From NCBI RefSeq assembly GCF_900141805.1, contig NZ_FQYN01000003.1, positions 310,001 through 374,000 on the forward strand: 64,000 nucleotides of DNA, given 5' to 3'. The DNA is from Hymenobacter daecheongensis DSM 21074 (GTDB taxonomy: Bacteria; Bacteroidota; Bacteroidia; Cytophagales; Hymenobacteraceae). Positions 1 through 7,452 of this stretch are shown here, one piece after another; the stretch's first letter is position 1; every line of letters starts with the position of its first letter. The notes under the pieces were generated by a model. The model worked only from the letters and a program-made list of their open reading frames with translations, ran no database searches and had not been told where the DNA came from. The translations under genes were made by a program, and so were the position numbers.

Positions 1-1
1 T

Positions 2-1120
2 ATGAACGTAGGAGACCGGGTCCGCCTGCTTACAGGCCGCGAGGAAGGCATCGTTACGCGCCTGCTCGACAACGACCTCGTGGAGGTGGCCATCGATAAT
101 GATTTCACGATTCCGGTGCTGCGCCGCGAGGTGGTAGTGGTGGCGGCGGAGGAGCAGAAAGCCTTCGGCCAGAGCGCCAGCGCCATTGCCGCCGAGAAAA
201 AAGCCGCTTCGACCGGCGCGGCCAACGCTGCCAAAGCCGCGAAGGCGGCCGGCACTACCCCGACTGTTTCAGCCCAAAAGCCAACCGCCGAAGGGCCGCC
301 GCAGGCCACCGCGCCCAAAGCCGCGCCGGTGCAGAAAGGCCTGTACCTGGCCCTGATTCATCAGTCGCCGGAGCTGCTGGCGCTGCACCTGATAAACCAC
401 ACGGAGCGCGACGTGCTGTTTACCTACGGCGAGGAAACCGACGCGAAATACCGCGCCCTGAGCGCAGACAAGCTGCCCGCCAAAACCGCCAGCAACCCGC
501 TTGGGCACTGGCACCTGAAGGATTTCGACAAGTGGCCTGCCGCCGTATTTCAGCTGCTGCCCCATCAGATGAACGATGCCACGGCCTATGAGCTGCTCAC
601 CAAGCGGGTGCAGTTCCGGGCGGCCAGCTTCTACACCAGCCGCCAGCCCAATGTGCCAGTGCTGCAGCGCGAGGCCTACCTGTTTCAGCTGGATGAAAAG
701 CCCGCCGCCCCGGCCGTAGTTGCGCCCGACAAGCTGGCCGAAACCCTGCAGCAGCAGCTCAGCGGCAATGCGCCCGCCAAGCCCGCCGCTATGGCCCCGC
801 CGCCCGAGCCTGCCAAGGCCATTACCGCCCCACCGCACGAGGTGGATCTGCATCTGGAAGCTCTGCGCCCCGATACCGCCACCGAGGAGCCGCTCAGCAA
901 CACGGCCATTCTGAAGCTCCAACTGGAAACCTTCGAGGACACGCTGAGCCGGGCCCTGGCCACCAACATGCACGAAATCGTGTTCATCCACGGCTCCGGC
1001 AATGGTACGCTGCGCAAGGAGCTGCACAAGCTGCTCAGCCGCAACAAAGACATCAAGTTTTTCGAGGACGCGCAGAAGGAAAAGTTCGGCTACGGCGCCA
1101 CGCTGGTGCGGCTGAAATAA
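2..1120 (+). CDS. DUF2027 / Smr-domain protein
   Basis: A 372-residue soluble protein. The first 50 residues form a small beta domain (MNVGDRVRLLTGREEGIVTR), followed by an Ala/Lys/Pro-rich linker to about residue 105, a central DUF2027-type domain (about 108-230), a second Pro/Ala-rich linker, and a C-terminal Smr domain (about 278-372). The Smr part shows the DLHLEAL motif and the HGSGNGTLRKEL signature of MutS2/SMR nucleases. Smr domains bind or nick branched nucleic acid, but the target of this architecture is not known. The ATG is only two bases from the left edge, so upstream control cannot be seen; the N-terminus matches the usual start of this family. The gene is followed by a family A inverted repeat. 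Domain call is firm, function is not. Confidence 0.85.
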   Translation: MNVGDRVRLLTGREEGIVTRLLDNDLVEVAIDNDFTIPVLRREVVVVAAEEQKAFGQSASAIAAEKKAASTGAANAAKAAKAAGTTPTVSAQKPTAEGPPQATAPKAAPVQKGLYLALIHQSPELLALHLINHTERDVLFTYGEETDAKYRALSADKLPAKTASNPLGHWHLKDFDKWPAAVFQLLPHQMNDATAYELLTKRVQFRAASFYTSRQPNVPVLQREAYLFQLDEKPAAPAVVAPDKLAETLQQQLSGNAPAKPAAMAPPPEPAKAITAPPHEVDLHLEALRPDTATEEPLSNTAILKLQLETFEDTLSRALATNMHEIVFIHGSGNGTLRKELHKLLSRNKDIKFFEDAQKEKFGYGATLVRLK

Positions 1121-1141
1121 TTCTGGCTGGCTAGCCGAAAA

Positions 1142-1316
1142 CGTCTGTCATCCTGAGCAGAGCGAAGGACCTTTCTCTTCGCCACTACAAAACCTTGTAA
1201 GATGAGCAAAGCCCTTTACCTCGCAACGGTGAAGGGCTTTGTGCGTTGAAAAGGTCTTTATCACTCAACTGAGGAAGGTCCTTCGCTTTGCTTCGCGCCG
1301 CTCGGGATGACAGACG
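1142..1316. repeat. Family A dispersed inverted repeat with inner hairpin
   Basis: The left arm (1142-1172) reads GTCTGTCATCCTGAGCAGAG and continues GCGAAGGACCTT. The right arm (about 1275-1316) is its complement but carries about 11 extra bases (near 1292-1303). Between them lies a second hairpin near 1205-1244 (GCAAAGCCCTTT / AAGGGCTTTGTGC). The same outer arms recur at 20261-20369 and 37129-37237. It may also end transcription of the upstream gene. Confidence 0.8.
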
Positions 1317-1326
1317 ACTGTTTATC

Positions 1327-2217
1327 ATGCCTACTTCCTTCGCTCAGCCGCTCACTATTTCGCTGCCCGATGGCCGCCGGCTGGGCCTCACGCGCTACGG
1401 CAGCCCGGCGCACCCGGCCGTTATCTTTCACCACGGCTACGCTTCCTCCGGCCTGTCGGTGCCGGCGTGCGCGGCGCTGCTGGCCGAGTTGCAGCTGCAA
1501 ATCCTGGCACCCGACCGGCCCGGCGTGGGGCAATCCGGGGTGGATGAGGATATGACGCTGGCCTCGTCTGCGGCGGATGTGGTGTTTGCGTGCGAGGCGC
1601 TGGCGGTGCCGGGGCGGCTGGGCGTGGCGGGCTGGTCGGCGGGGGGGCTGCATGGCCTGGCGCTGGCGGCGCTGTATCCGGCGCGGGTGGCTTCGCTGCA
1701 GCTGCTGAGCACAATTCTACCCTTCGGCGACCCAGCCGCTTACCAGGATTTTACCGTGGGCTGGAAAGCAGTGCGCTACGCCAATGAATACCTGCCCACG
1801 CTGGGCAAGCTGGCCTTCGCCGAAATCAGCGAAAAATGGCACGCGGAGCCCGAAAAGACCATCGACGAGTTTTTGAAGCTCATCTTCGGCCCGCCCGAGC
1901 AGGTGGTGGGCTTCGAGCCGCACAACCGCGCGCTGTTGCGCGATGCAGCCGTGCAGGGCTTCGCCAACGACGGGCAGGGCGTGTATTTCGACAGCCGTGC
2001 CATCTGCCAGCCGCTCCCGTTTTCGCTGGCCGCCATTCAGGCGCCCACCACCCTCTGGCACGGCGACGCCGATACGATCTGGCCGCCGGAAAGTCTGCAT
2101 TATCTCACGGAAAGAGTTCCGCAGGCCCGCGTGAAGATGCTGCCCGGCGAGGGCCACATGCTGTATCTGAAACATTGGGAGGAGATTTTGCGGCAGGTTC
2201 GGGAGGATATGAAGTGA
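1327..2217 (+). CDS. Alpha/beta-fold hydrolase
   Basis: A 296-residue alpha/beta hydrolase, probably a cytoplasmic esterase or related enzyme of unknown substrate. The visible catalytic set is the nucleophile elbow GWSAGG (about residue 107), an acid in GDADTIWPPE and a histidine in GEGHMLY near the C-terminus. The oxyanion region HHGYASSGL sits near residue 36. An upstream in-frame ATG at 1288 would add 13 residues encoded by the arm of the family A repeat, so the ATG at 1327 (MPTSFAQPLTISL) is chosen. It stands alone, with repeats on both sides. Confidence 0.85.
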   Translation: MPTSFAQPLTISLPDGRRLGLTRYGSPAHPAVIFHHGYASSGLSVPACAALLAELQLQILAPDRPGVGQSGVDEDMTLASSAADVVFACEALAVPGRLGVAGWSAGGLHGLALAALYPARVASLQLLSTILPFGDPAAYQDFTVGWKAVRYANEYLPTLGKLAFAEISEKWHAEPEKTIDEFLKLIFGPPEQVVGFEPHNRALLRDAAVQGFANDGQGVYFDSRAICQPLPFSLAAIQAPTTLWHGDADTIWPPESLHYLTERVPQARVKMLPGEGHMLYLKHWEEILRQVREDMK

Positions 2218-2234
2218 GCGATGCAACAAGGAAC

Positions 2235-2368
2235 GTGTCATGCTGAACTTGTCAAAGCACCTCTCCCGCTTCGTTGAAACCTCACCCCCAGCCCCTCTCC
2301 AAAAGAGAGGGGAGCCGGACGAAGCGGGTGAGATGCTTCGACAAGCGGACGCCAGATCAAGCATGACC
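2235..2368. repeat. Family B dispersed inverted repeat
   Basis: The left part reads GTCATGCTGAACTTGTCAAA followed by GCACCTCTCCCGCTTCGTTG; the right part is GACGAAGCGGGTGAGATGCT followed by TCGACAAGCGG and AGCATGAC. A short inner hairpin (CCCCTCTCC / GGAGAGGGG type) sits between them. Related copies lie at 14531-14706, 30269-30310 and 49133-49222. It fills most of the gap between the hydrolase and the M1 peptidase genes. Confidence 0.75.
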
Positions 2369-2465
2369 CGTTCTTTTCCTCCATTCTTTTCCCAACATCG
2401 TCCGCACGCGTCAGCATGCAGCCCCACCGCTTCCCTCGTTACTTTGCAGAAATTCTCTGCCGCTT

Positions 2466-4319
2466 ATGACTCTCAAGCTTCTCGCCGCCGCGCTGATACT
2501 CAGCACTTCTGCCCTGGCCCAGCAAACGCTGCCCGTACCGCTCAACCTGCAGGCCACCTTTGCCAAAGGCACCCGTAGCGCCACCGGCCAGCCCGGCCCG
2601 AACTACTGGCAGAATACCGCCGACTACGATATCAACGTCAGCTTCGACCCGGCCACGCGGCTGGTGAAAGGCACCGTGGATATTACCTACCTCAATAATA
2701 GCCCCGACTCGCTCCGCCAGATCTGGTTTAAGATTTACCCCAACCTCTACCAGAAGGGCGGCGCCCGGGCCGCGGCCATCAAGCCCGAGGACGTGAGCGA
2801 AGGCGTGCAGATTCAGCAGCTCAGCATCAACGGCGAAGCGTCCGACGTAGCCAAGCTGCGCATTGATGGGACTAATATGCCGTTGAGCTTACGCAAAGCG
2901 CTGGGGCCAAAGCAGGCGGCGCGGGTGTCGGTGGCATATTCCTACACGCTCAACAAAGGCTCGCACATGCGCACCGGCGAGGTGGAGGAAAACGCGGCCT
3001 TCGTGGCCTATTTCTTCCCCCGCATCACGGTCTACGACGACATTGACGGCTGGAATAAGTTTGCCTATAACGGCAGCCAGGAGTTCTACAACGACTTCGG
3101 CAACTTCAAAGCCGCCATCACTGTGCCGCGCAACTTCGTGGTGTGGGCCACCGGCGACCTGCAGAACGCCGAGCAGGTGCTGACGAAAAAGTACGCCAAG
3201 CGCCTGCGCGACGCGGAGCAAAAGGACGGCTACACCACCGTCATCGGCCCCGAGGATATTGCCCGCAAAGACATTACGGCCCCGAACGCGCAGAACACTT
3301 GGCGCTTCGAAGCCCGCAACGTGACGGACTTCGTATTTGCCACCACCGACCACTACATCTGGCAGGCCACCAGCCTCGTGGTGGCCCCCGCCACGAAGCG
3401 CCGCACCCGCGTAGATGCCGTGTACAATCCCAAGCACAAGGATTTTGAGGAAGTAGCCAAGTTCGGGCGCAAAACGGTGGAGGCCATGAGCTACACCTTC
3501 CCCAAGTGGCCCTTCCCCTACTCGCACGAAACCGTATTCGATGGCCTCGACCAGATGGAATACCCGATGATGGTGAACGACAACCCGCTCGACAAGCGCG
3601 AGGACGTCATCACCCTCACCGACCACGAGATATTCCACACCATGTTCCCGTTCTACATGGGCACCAACGAAACCAAGTACGGCTGGATGGACGAGGGCTG
3701 GGCCACCATCGGCGAGTGGCTGATTTCGCCGCTGATCGAGCCCAGCATGGTGGACGAGTACGGCGTGGAGCCCTACGCCCGCGCCGCCGCTACCGAAGTC
3801 GATGTGCCCATCACTACGCTCAGCACCCAGCAGACCGGCACGGCGTTTTTCCTGAACTCCTACCCCAAGCCCGGCCTGGGCTACCTCTACGTGAAGGATA
3901 TGCTCGGCGACGAGCTGTTCACCAAGGCCCTGCACACCTACATCCGCAACTGGAACGGCCGGCACCCGATGCCCTACGACTTCTTCAACTCGATGAACGC
4001 CGGGGCGGGCCAAAACCTAAACTGGTTCTGGCAGCGCTGGTTTTTCGACGGCAGCTACCCCGACCTGGCCCTGCAAAGCGTGACGCCCGCCGCCATTACC
4101 GTAGCCGCCAAAGGCACCAAGCCCGTGCCGGTAGATCTGCTGGTCACCTTCGCCGATAACACCACCCAGAAAATCCACCGCTCGGTAGCTGTGTGGCAGG
4201 CCGGAAATACGTCGGTCGTGGTGCCGTTGGAAGGCGGCAAAGCGGTGAAGAAAGTGGTGCTGGGCAGTACGTATGTGCCGGATAATAATAAGGCGGATAA
4301 CGTGTGGGAGGGGAAGTAG
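2466..4319 (+). CDS. Secreted M1-family zinc metallopeptidase
   Basis: A 617-residue exported gluzincin of the M1 aminopeptidase family. An N-terminal signal peptide (MTLKLLAAALILSTSALAQ) is followed by the M1 N-terminal beta domain and the catalytic domain. The zinc motif HEIFH is at residues 387-391, and the third ligand Glu410 follows exactly 18 residues later in WMDEGW, the spacing expected for the family. It should remove N-terminal residues from peptides in the periplasm or outside the cell. No canonical GAMEN motif is obvious; the DQMEYP stretch before the zinc site is the likely equivalent. Start is the ATG that gives the signal peptide. A small orphan gene starts two bases after its stop codon. 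Confidence 0.9.
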   Translation: MTLKLLAAALILSTSALAQQTLPVPLNLQATFAKGTRSATGQPGPNYWQNTADYDINVSFDPATRLVKGTVDITYLNNSPDSLRQIWFKIYPNLYQKGGARAAAIKPEDVSEGVQIQQLSINGEASDVAKLRIDGTNMPLSLRKALGPKQAARVSVAYSYTLNKGSHMRTGEVEENAAFVAYFFPRITVYDDIDGWNKFAYNGSQEFYNDFGNFKAAITVPRNFVVWATGDLQNAEQVLTKKYAKRLRDAEQKDGYTTVIGPEDIARKDITAPNAQNTWRFEARNVTDFVFATTDHYIWQATSLVVAPATKRRTRVDAVYNPKHKDFEEVAKFGRKTVEAMSYTFPKWPFPYSHETVFDGLDQMEYPMMVNDNPLDKREDVITLTDHEIFHTMFPFYMGTNETKYGWMDEGWATIGEWLISPLIEPSMVDEYGVEPYARAAATEVDVPITTLSTQQTGTAFFLNSYPKPGLGYLYVKDMLGDELFTKALHTYIRNWNGRHPMPYDFFNSMNAGAGQNLNWFWQRWFFDGSYPDLALQSVTPAAITVAAKGTKPVPVDLLVTFADNTTQKIHRSVAVWQAGNTSVVVPLEGGKAVKKVVLGSTYVPDNNKADNVWEGK

Positions 4320-4321
4320 AT

Positions 4322-4594
4322 ATGACTACTATTGAGAACCTATCTCTTCCGCTTCGGCAAATTCTCAGCAGCGAACTAGCAGTAGGAAATGCAGTTACAG
4401 AAATTATTGTAGCTCCCGGCTGGCCACCTGGTTGTGAGCTGTTTATCACGTTGGAAAACAAGTTTAGCAGGCATTATGCTACTTCTCCAGAAGTAAGATT
4501 TCAATTGGTAGATGATTGCCACTATTGGTTCGCTGAATATGCTTTCCAAGACGGTCTGCAACTTCTGATCTGTGGTTTTAAAGAGCCGATTTGA
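4322..4594 (+). CDS. Small protein of unknown function
   Basis: A 90-residue protein that I do not recognise (MTTIENLSLPLRQILSSELA). No signal peptide or membrane segment is visible; it ends in an aromatic-rich stretch (DDCHYWFAEYAFQDG). It starts two bases after the M1 peptidase stop, which suggests cotranscription, yet its base composition is clearly more AT-rich than the peptidase gene. An upstream in-frame ATG at 4304 lies inside the peptidase gene and is less likely. Its stop codon is directly followed by the first REP unit of the transposase-associated cluster. Confidence 0.6.
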   Translation: MTTIENLSLPLRQILSSELAVGNAVTEIIVAPGWPPGCELFITLENKFSRHYATSPEVRFQLVDDCHYWFAEYAFQDGLQLLICGFKEPI

Positions 4595-4757
4595 TAGCCC
4601 CAGCGGGGCGACATATCGGTAGACAACCGGGAACAAGAAAGGCCCAAAGCCCCAGCGGGGCGACACAATTGGTCCAACGATTAGTGTCGCCCCACTGAGG
4701 CTTTCGCGTGAATTGTCTACCTTTTTCTACCGATATGTCGCCCCGCCGGGGCTGGCT
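4595..4757. repeat. Family D REP cluster left of the transposase
   Basis: Four REP-like units. Two are in forward orientation: 4595-4622 (TAGCCCCAGCGGGGCGACAT plus ATCGGTAG) and about 4648-4666. Two are in reverse orientation: about 4684-4702 (slightly diverged) and 4728-4757. Each unit contains an imperfect CCCCAGCGGGG palindrome, and the outer units carry an ATCGGTAG tail. The paired opposite units resemble the BIME layout of bacterial REP sequences. Confidence 0.85.
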
Positions 4758-4778
4758 CACGGCTTATTCATTGCTTTT

Positions 4779-5246
4779 ATGGCTAACACTTATACCCAAA
4801 TTCACCTGCATATTGTGTTTGCTGTGCGGGGTCGGGCATCGCTGATTCCTGTTGCTCGGGCGGCTACGCTGTACAGCTATATCACCGGCATTATCACGCA
4901 GCAAGGCCAAAAACTACTTGCCATCAATGGAATGCCCGACCATCTGCACCTGCTTATCGGTTTACGGCCCGATAAGGCACTTTCCGACCTGATGCGGGAC
5001 GTGAAAGCCAACTCGGCCAAGTTCGTAAACGAGCAGCACTGGCTGGCCGCTAAATTTGTGTGGCAGGACGGATTTGGGGCATTTTCCTACGGAGCGTCGC
5101 AGCTACCGGCTGTTATCCGTTATATCGAGCGGCAGCAGGAGCACCACGCTATTCATTCCTTTCAGGAAGAGTACCGCTTGCTGCTGGAGCAGTTCGGCGT
5201 TGATTATAACCCACAGTACCTGTTCAAAGCGCCGCAGGAGGAATAG
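4779..5246 (+). CDS. REP-associated IS200-type transposase (Y1 HUH, RAYT-like)
   Basis: A 155-residue single-tyrosine HUH transposase of the IS200/IS605 TnpA superfamily. The metal-binding HxH motif is His55/His57 in MPDHLHLLI, and the likely nucleophile is Tyr115 in VIRYIERQQEHH; the N-terminal strand HLHIVFAVRGR is typical. Such enzymes cut and join single-stranded DNA at hairpins. REP units lie on both sides (4595-4757 and 5259-5332), as expected of a RAYT that mobilises its own palindromes. An upstream ATG at 4713 would start inside a REP unit, so 4779 (MANTYTQ) is chosen. No TnpB partner is present. All motifs look intact, so it may be active. Confidence 0.88.
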   Translation: MANTYTQIHLHIVFAVRGRASLIPVARAATLYSYITGIITQQGQKLLAINGMPDHLHLLIGLRPDKALSDLMRDVKANSAKFVNEQHWLAAKFVWQDGFGAFSYGASQLPAVIRYIERQQEHHAIHSFQEEYRLLLEQFGVDYNPQYLFKAPQEE

Positions 5247-5258
5247 CCGCGCGGGGAG

Positions 5259-5332
5259 AGTGTCGCCCCGCTGGGGCTTTACAAATGCTTATTCCCGTTT
5301 CTCTACCGATATATTGCCCCTCTGGGGCTAGA
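5259..5332. repeat. Family D REP cluster right of the transposase
   Basis: Two reverse-oriented REP units, TGTCGCCCCGCTGGGGCT near 5261-5278 and CTACCGATATATTGCCCCTC near 5303-5331. They lie between the transposase stop and the RNase P RNA gene. Confidence 0.8.
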
Positions 5333-5380
5333 GGACGCTGCCGACGACATTGTTGTAAAATCCCTGCCTACCTTTACCCC

Positions 5381-5842
5381 CGTGATGAGTCGCTCCACCG
5401 CGGCGCCGGGGCTTTACGCCGGCGACGAGGAAAGTCCGGGCAACGCAGAGCACCCTGCTTCCTAACGGGAAGGACTGGCGCAAGCCAGGACAGCCAGTGC
5501 CACAGAAAATAACCGCCAGGTGGTGAGTTAGTGATTTAGCGACTTAGTGAGTTGTCGTTCCGGCACTCACTAAATCACTAAGTCGCTAAATCACCTTTGG
5601 TAAGGGTGAAAAGGTGCGGTAAGAGCGCACCAGCGGCTGGGTGACCAGGCCGGCTGGGTAAACCTCAGGGGTTGAAAGACCAAATAAGCGGATACGTCCG
5701 GGGGCAACTCCGGGCACCGGGCGGCTCGTCCGGCATCCGTGGGTAGGTTGATGGAGCCTTTCCGCGAGGACTGGCCTAGATAAATGGTGGAGGCGCTTCC
5801 CCTCGGGGCGGCGTACAAAACCCGGCTTACAGACTCATCATG
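5381..5842 (+). ncRNA. rnpB: RNase P RNA, bacterial type A
   Basis: The catalytic RNA of RNase P, which matures tRNA 5' ends. Conserved blocks are all visible in order: GAGGAAAGTCCGGGC, the CAGAAAATAACCGCC segment, GGTAAGGGTGAAAAGGTGCG, GTAAGAGCGCACCAGC, and CCTAGATAAATGG near the 3' end. Helix P1 pairs GATGAGTC (5384-5391) with GACTCATC (5832-5839) and may extend to 5381/5842. At about 460 nt it is longer than usual because the P12 region (between ACCGCC and GGTAAGGG) holds a 73-nt copy of the family C repeat. Exact ends are inferred from P1. Confidence 0.93.
5523..5595. repeat. Family C 8-mer palindrome inside rnpB helix P12
   Basis: The left arm is the 8-mer series GTGAGTTA, GTGATTTA, GCGACTTA, GTGAGTTG; the right arm, after TCGTTCCGG, is CACTCAC, TAAATCAC, TAAGTCGC, TAAATCAC. 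GTGATTTAGCGACTTA pairs perfectly with TAAGTCGCTAAATCAC, with the arms shifted by one unit. It replaces or extends the P12 hairpin of RNase P RNA. Confidence 0.88.
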
Positions 5843-5851
5843 CGTCTTTCG

Positions 5852-5885
5852 GCAGCCGCCGCAGCTTTCGGGTTGCGGCGGCTGC
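5852..5885 (+). terminator. GC-rich hairpin after rnpB
   Basis: A perfect 12-bp stem GCAGCCGCCGCA / TGCGGCGGCTGC with a 10-base loop lies ten bases after the rnpB 3' end. No T-run follows, so it is a weak terminator candidate. Confidence 0.5.
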
Positions 5886-5937
5886 TTGGCGTTTAGGGCC
5901 GCATTAGTCGGCTGCCTGCGCCCGCTCCGCACGGCCC

Positions 5938-6141
5938 TCCCACGATTACGGGAAGGCCGCGAGGCCGCCTCACAGGGCAAAAACAATCGTGGGAAGGCAG
6001 TGAGGACTCCTCACAGGGCTCCCACGATTGCGGGAAGGCCGTGAGGACTCCGCACAGGGTTCCCACAATTACGGGAAGGCGCTGAGGAAGCCTCACATCG
6101 TCCCCGCAATTACGGGAAGGCAGTGAGGCGCTGCCGGAGCC
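5938..6141. repeat. Five tandem 41-bp repeats
   Basis: Five consecutive units of 40-41 bp start near 5938, 5979, 6020, 6061 and 6101. The consensus begins TCCCACGATTRCGGGAAGGC and continues with NGTGAGGACTCCTCACAGGG. Each unit contains two short palindromes, CCCACGATTGCGGG-like and GTGAGG..CCTCAC. The units have diverged from one another, there are no spacers, and no ORF spans them. They fill the gap between rnpB and the response regulator. Confidence 0.8.
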
Positions 6142-6207
6142 CGGCCCACATCCTTTGTCGGCACGTTTTCGTTACTTCGCCATCCCCATTCTGTCTTCCC
6201 CGCACCC

Positions 6208-7365
6208 ATGCCCCGCATTCTGATAATTGACGACGAAAAAGCCATCCGCAACACGCTGAAGGAGATTCTGGAGTACGAAAGCTACACCGTAGATCAGGCC
6301 GAGGACGGCCCCTCGGGCCTCGATCTGATGATTAAGAACAAGTACGACGTGGTGCTCTGCGACATCAAGATGCCCAAGATGGACGGCCTCGAAGTGCTGG
6401 AGCGGGCCCAGCTGGCCTCCCCGGATTCGGCCTTCATCATGATTTCGGCCCACGGCAACATCGAAACCGCCGTGGATGCCACCAAAAAAGGCGCGTTCGA
6501 CTTCATCCAGAAGCCCCCGGACCTGAACCGTCTGCTGGTAACGGTGCGCAACGCCCTGGACCGCACCAAGCTGGTGACGGAAACCAAGACGCTGAAAAAG
6601 AAGATTGCCAAAAGCTCCGAGATGATCGGCACCTCGGCCCAGCTGGAGCAGGTGCGTAAGCAGATTGCCAAAGTAGCCCCCACCGATGCCCGCGTGCTCA
6701 TCACCGGCCCCAACGGCGCCGGCAAGGAGATGGTGGCCCGCCAGCTGCACGAGCTGAGCAACCGCAACAACGGCCCGCTGATCGAAGTGAACTGCGCCGC
6801 CATCCCCTCGGAGCTGATTGAGTCGGAGCTGTTCGGGCACGAAAAAGGCTCGTTTACCTCGGCCGTGAAGCAGCGCATCGGCAAGTTTGAGCAGGCCGAC
6901 GGCGGCACGCTCTTTCTGGATGAAATCGGCGATATGAGCCTCTCGGCCCAGGCCAAAGTGCTGCGGGCGCTGCAGGAAAGCAAGATTACCCGCGTGGGCG
7001 GCGAGAAGGAAATAACGGTGAACGTGCGCGTAATCGCCGCCACCAACAAAGATCTGCAGCAGGAAATAGCCGAGCGCAACTTCCGCGAGGACCTCTACCA
7101 CCGCCTCTCCGTCATCCTGATCAAAGTCCCCGCCCTCAACGACCGCCGCGATGACATCCCCGACCTCGTGCAGCGCTTCCTCCACGACATTGCCCGCGAC
7201 TACGGCGACAAGCCCAAAAACATCGACCCCGCCGCCCTCGACTACCTCACTAGCCTCGACTGGCGCGGCAATATTCGCGAGCTGCGCAACGTGGTGGAGC
7301 GGCTGATTATCATGAGCGATGAGACGATTACGGAGCCGGACGCGAAGACCTACGCGGGGAAGTAA
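6208..7365 (+). CDS. Response regulator with AAA+ sigma-54-activator-like domain, no HTH
   Basis: A 385-residue NtrC-family relative. The receiver domain (1-120) has acidic residues Asp8/Asp9, the phospho-acceptor Asp52 in LCDIKMPKMDG and Lys102. The AAA+ domain has a Walker A GPNGAGKE (167-174) and Walker B FLDEIGD (236-242). The loop that normally reads GAFTGA and contacts sigma-54 reads GSFTSA (214-219). The protein ends shortly after the AAA+ lid, with no Fis-type HTH. It therefore probably does not bind specific enhancers itself and may activate from solution or act through a partner. No kinase gene is adjacent. A tandem repeat array lies upstream and a strong hairpin terminator downstream. 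Confidence 0.9.
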   Translation: MPRILIIDDEKAIRNTLKEILEYESYTVDQAEDGPSGLDLMIKNKYDVVLCDIKMPKMDGLEVLERAQLASPDSAFIMISAHGNIETAVDATKKGAFDFIQKPPDLNRLLVTVRNALDRTKLVTETKTLKKKIAKSSEMIGTSAQLEQVRKQIAKVAPTDARVLITGPNGAGKEMVARQLHELSNRNNGPLIEVNCAAIPSELIESELFGHEKGSFTSAVKQRIGKFEQADGGTLFLDEIGDMSLSAQAKVLRALQESKITRVGGEKEITVNVRVIAATNKDLQQEIAERNFREDLYHRLSVILIKVPALNDRRDDIPDLVQRFLHDIARDYGDKPKNIDPAALDYLTSLDWRGNIRELRNVVERLIIMSDETITEPDAKTYAGK

Positions 7366-7392
7366 AACTGACTGCATTTTACCGCGGTAGAC

Positions 7393-7452
7393 AAAAGTAG
7401 GCCAACCATCAAGCGCAATTTTTAGATTGCGCTTGATGGTTGGCCTACTTTT
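7393..7452. terminator. Perfect 27-bp hairpin, bidirectional terminator
   Basis: The arm AAAAGTAGGCCAACCATCAA plus GCGCAAT (7393-7419) pairs perfectly with its complement ending in a T4 run at 7452. It sits between convergent genes and overlaps the last bases of the stop codon of the minus-strand gene, so it probably serves both. Confidence 0.85.

Noticed and set aside
5938..6141. Possible CRISPR array
   Set aside because: Units of 41 bp are contiguous with no unique spacers, and no cas genes are present.
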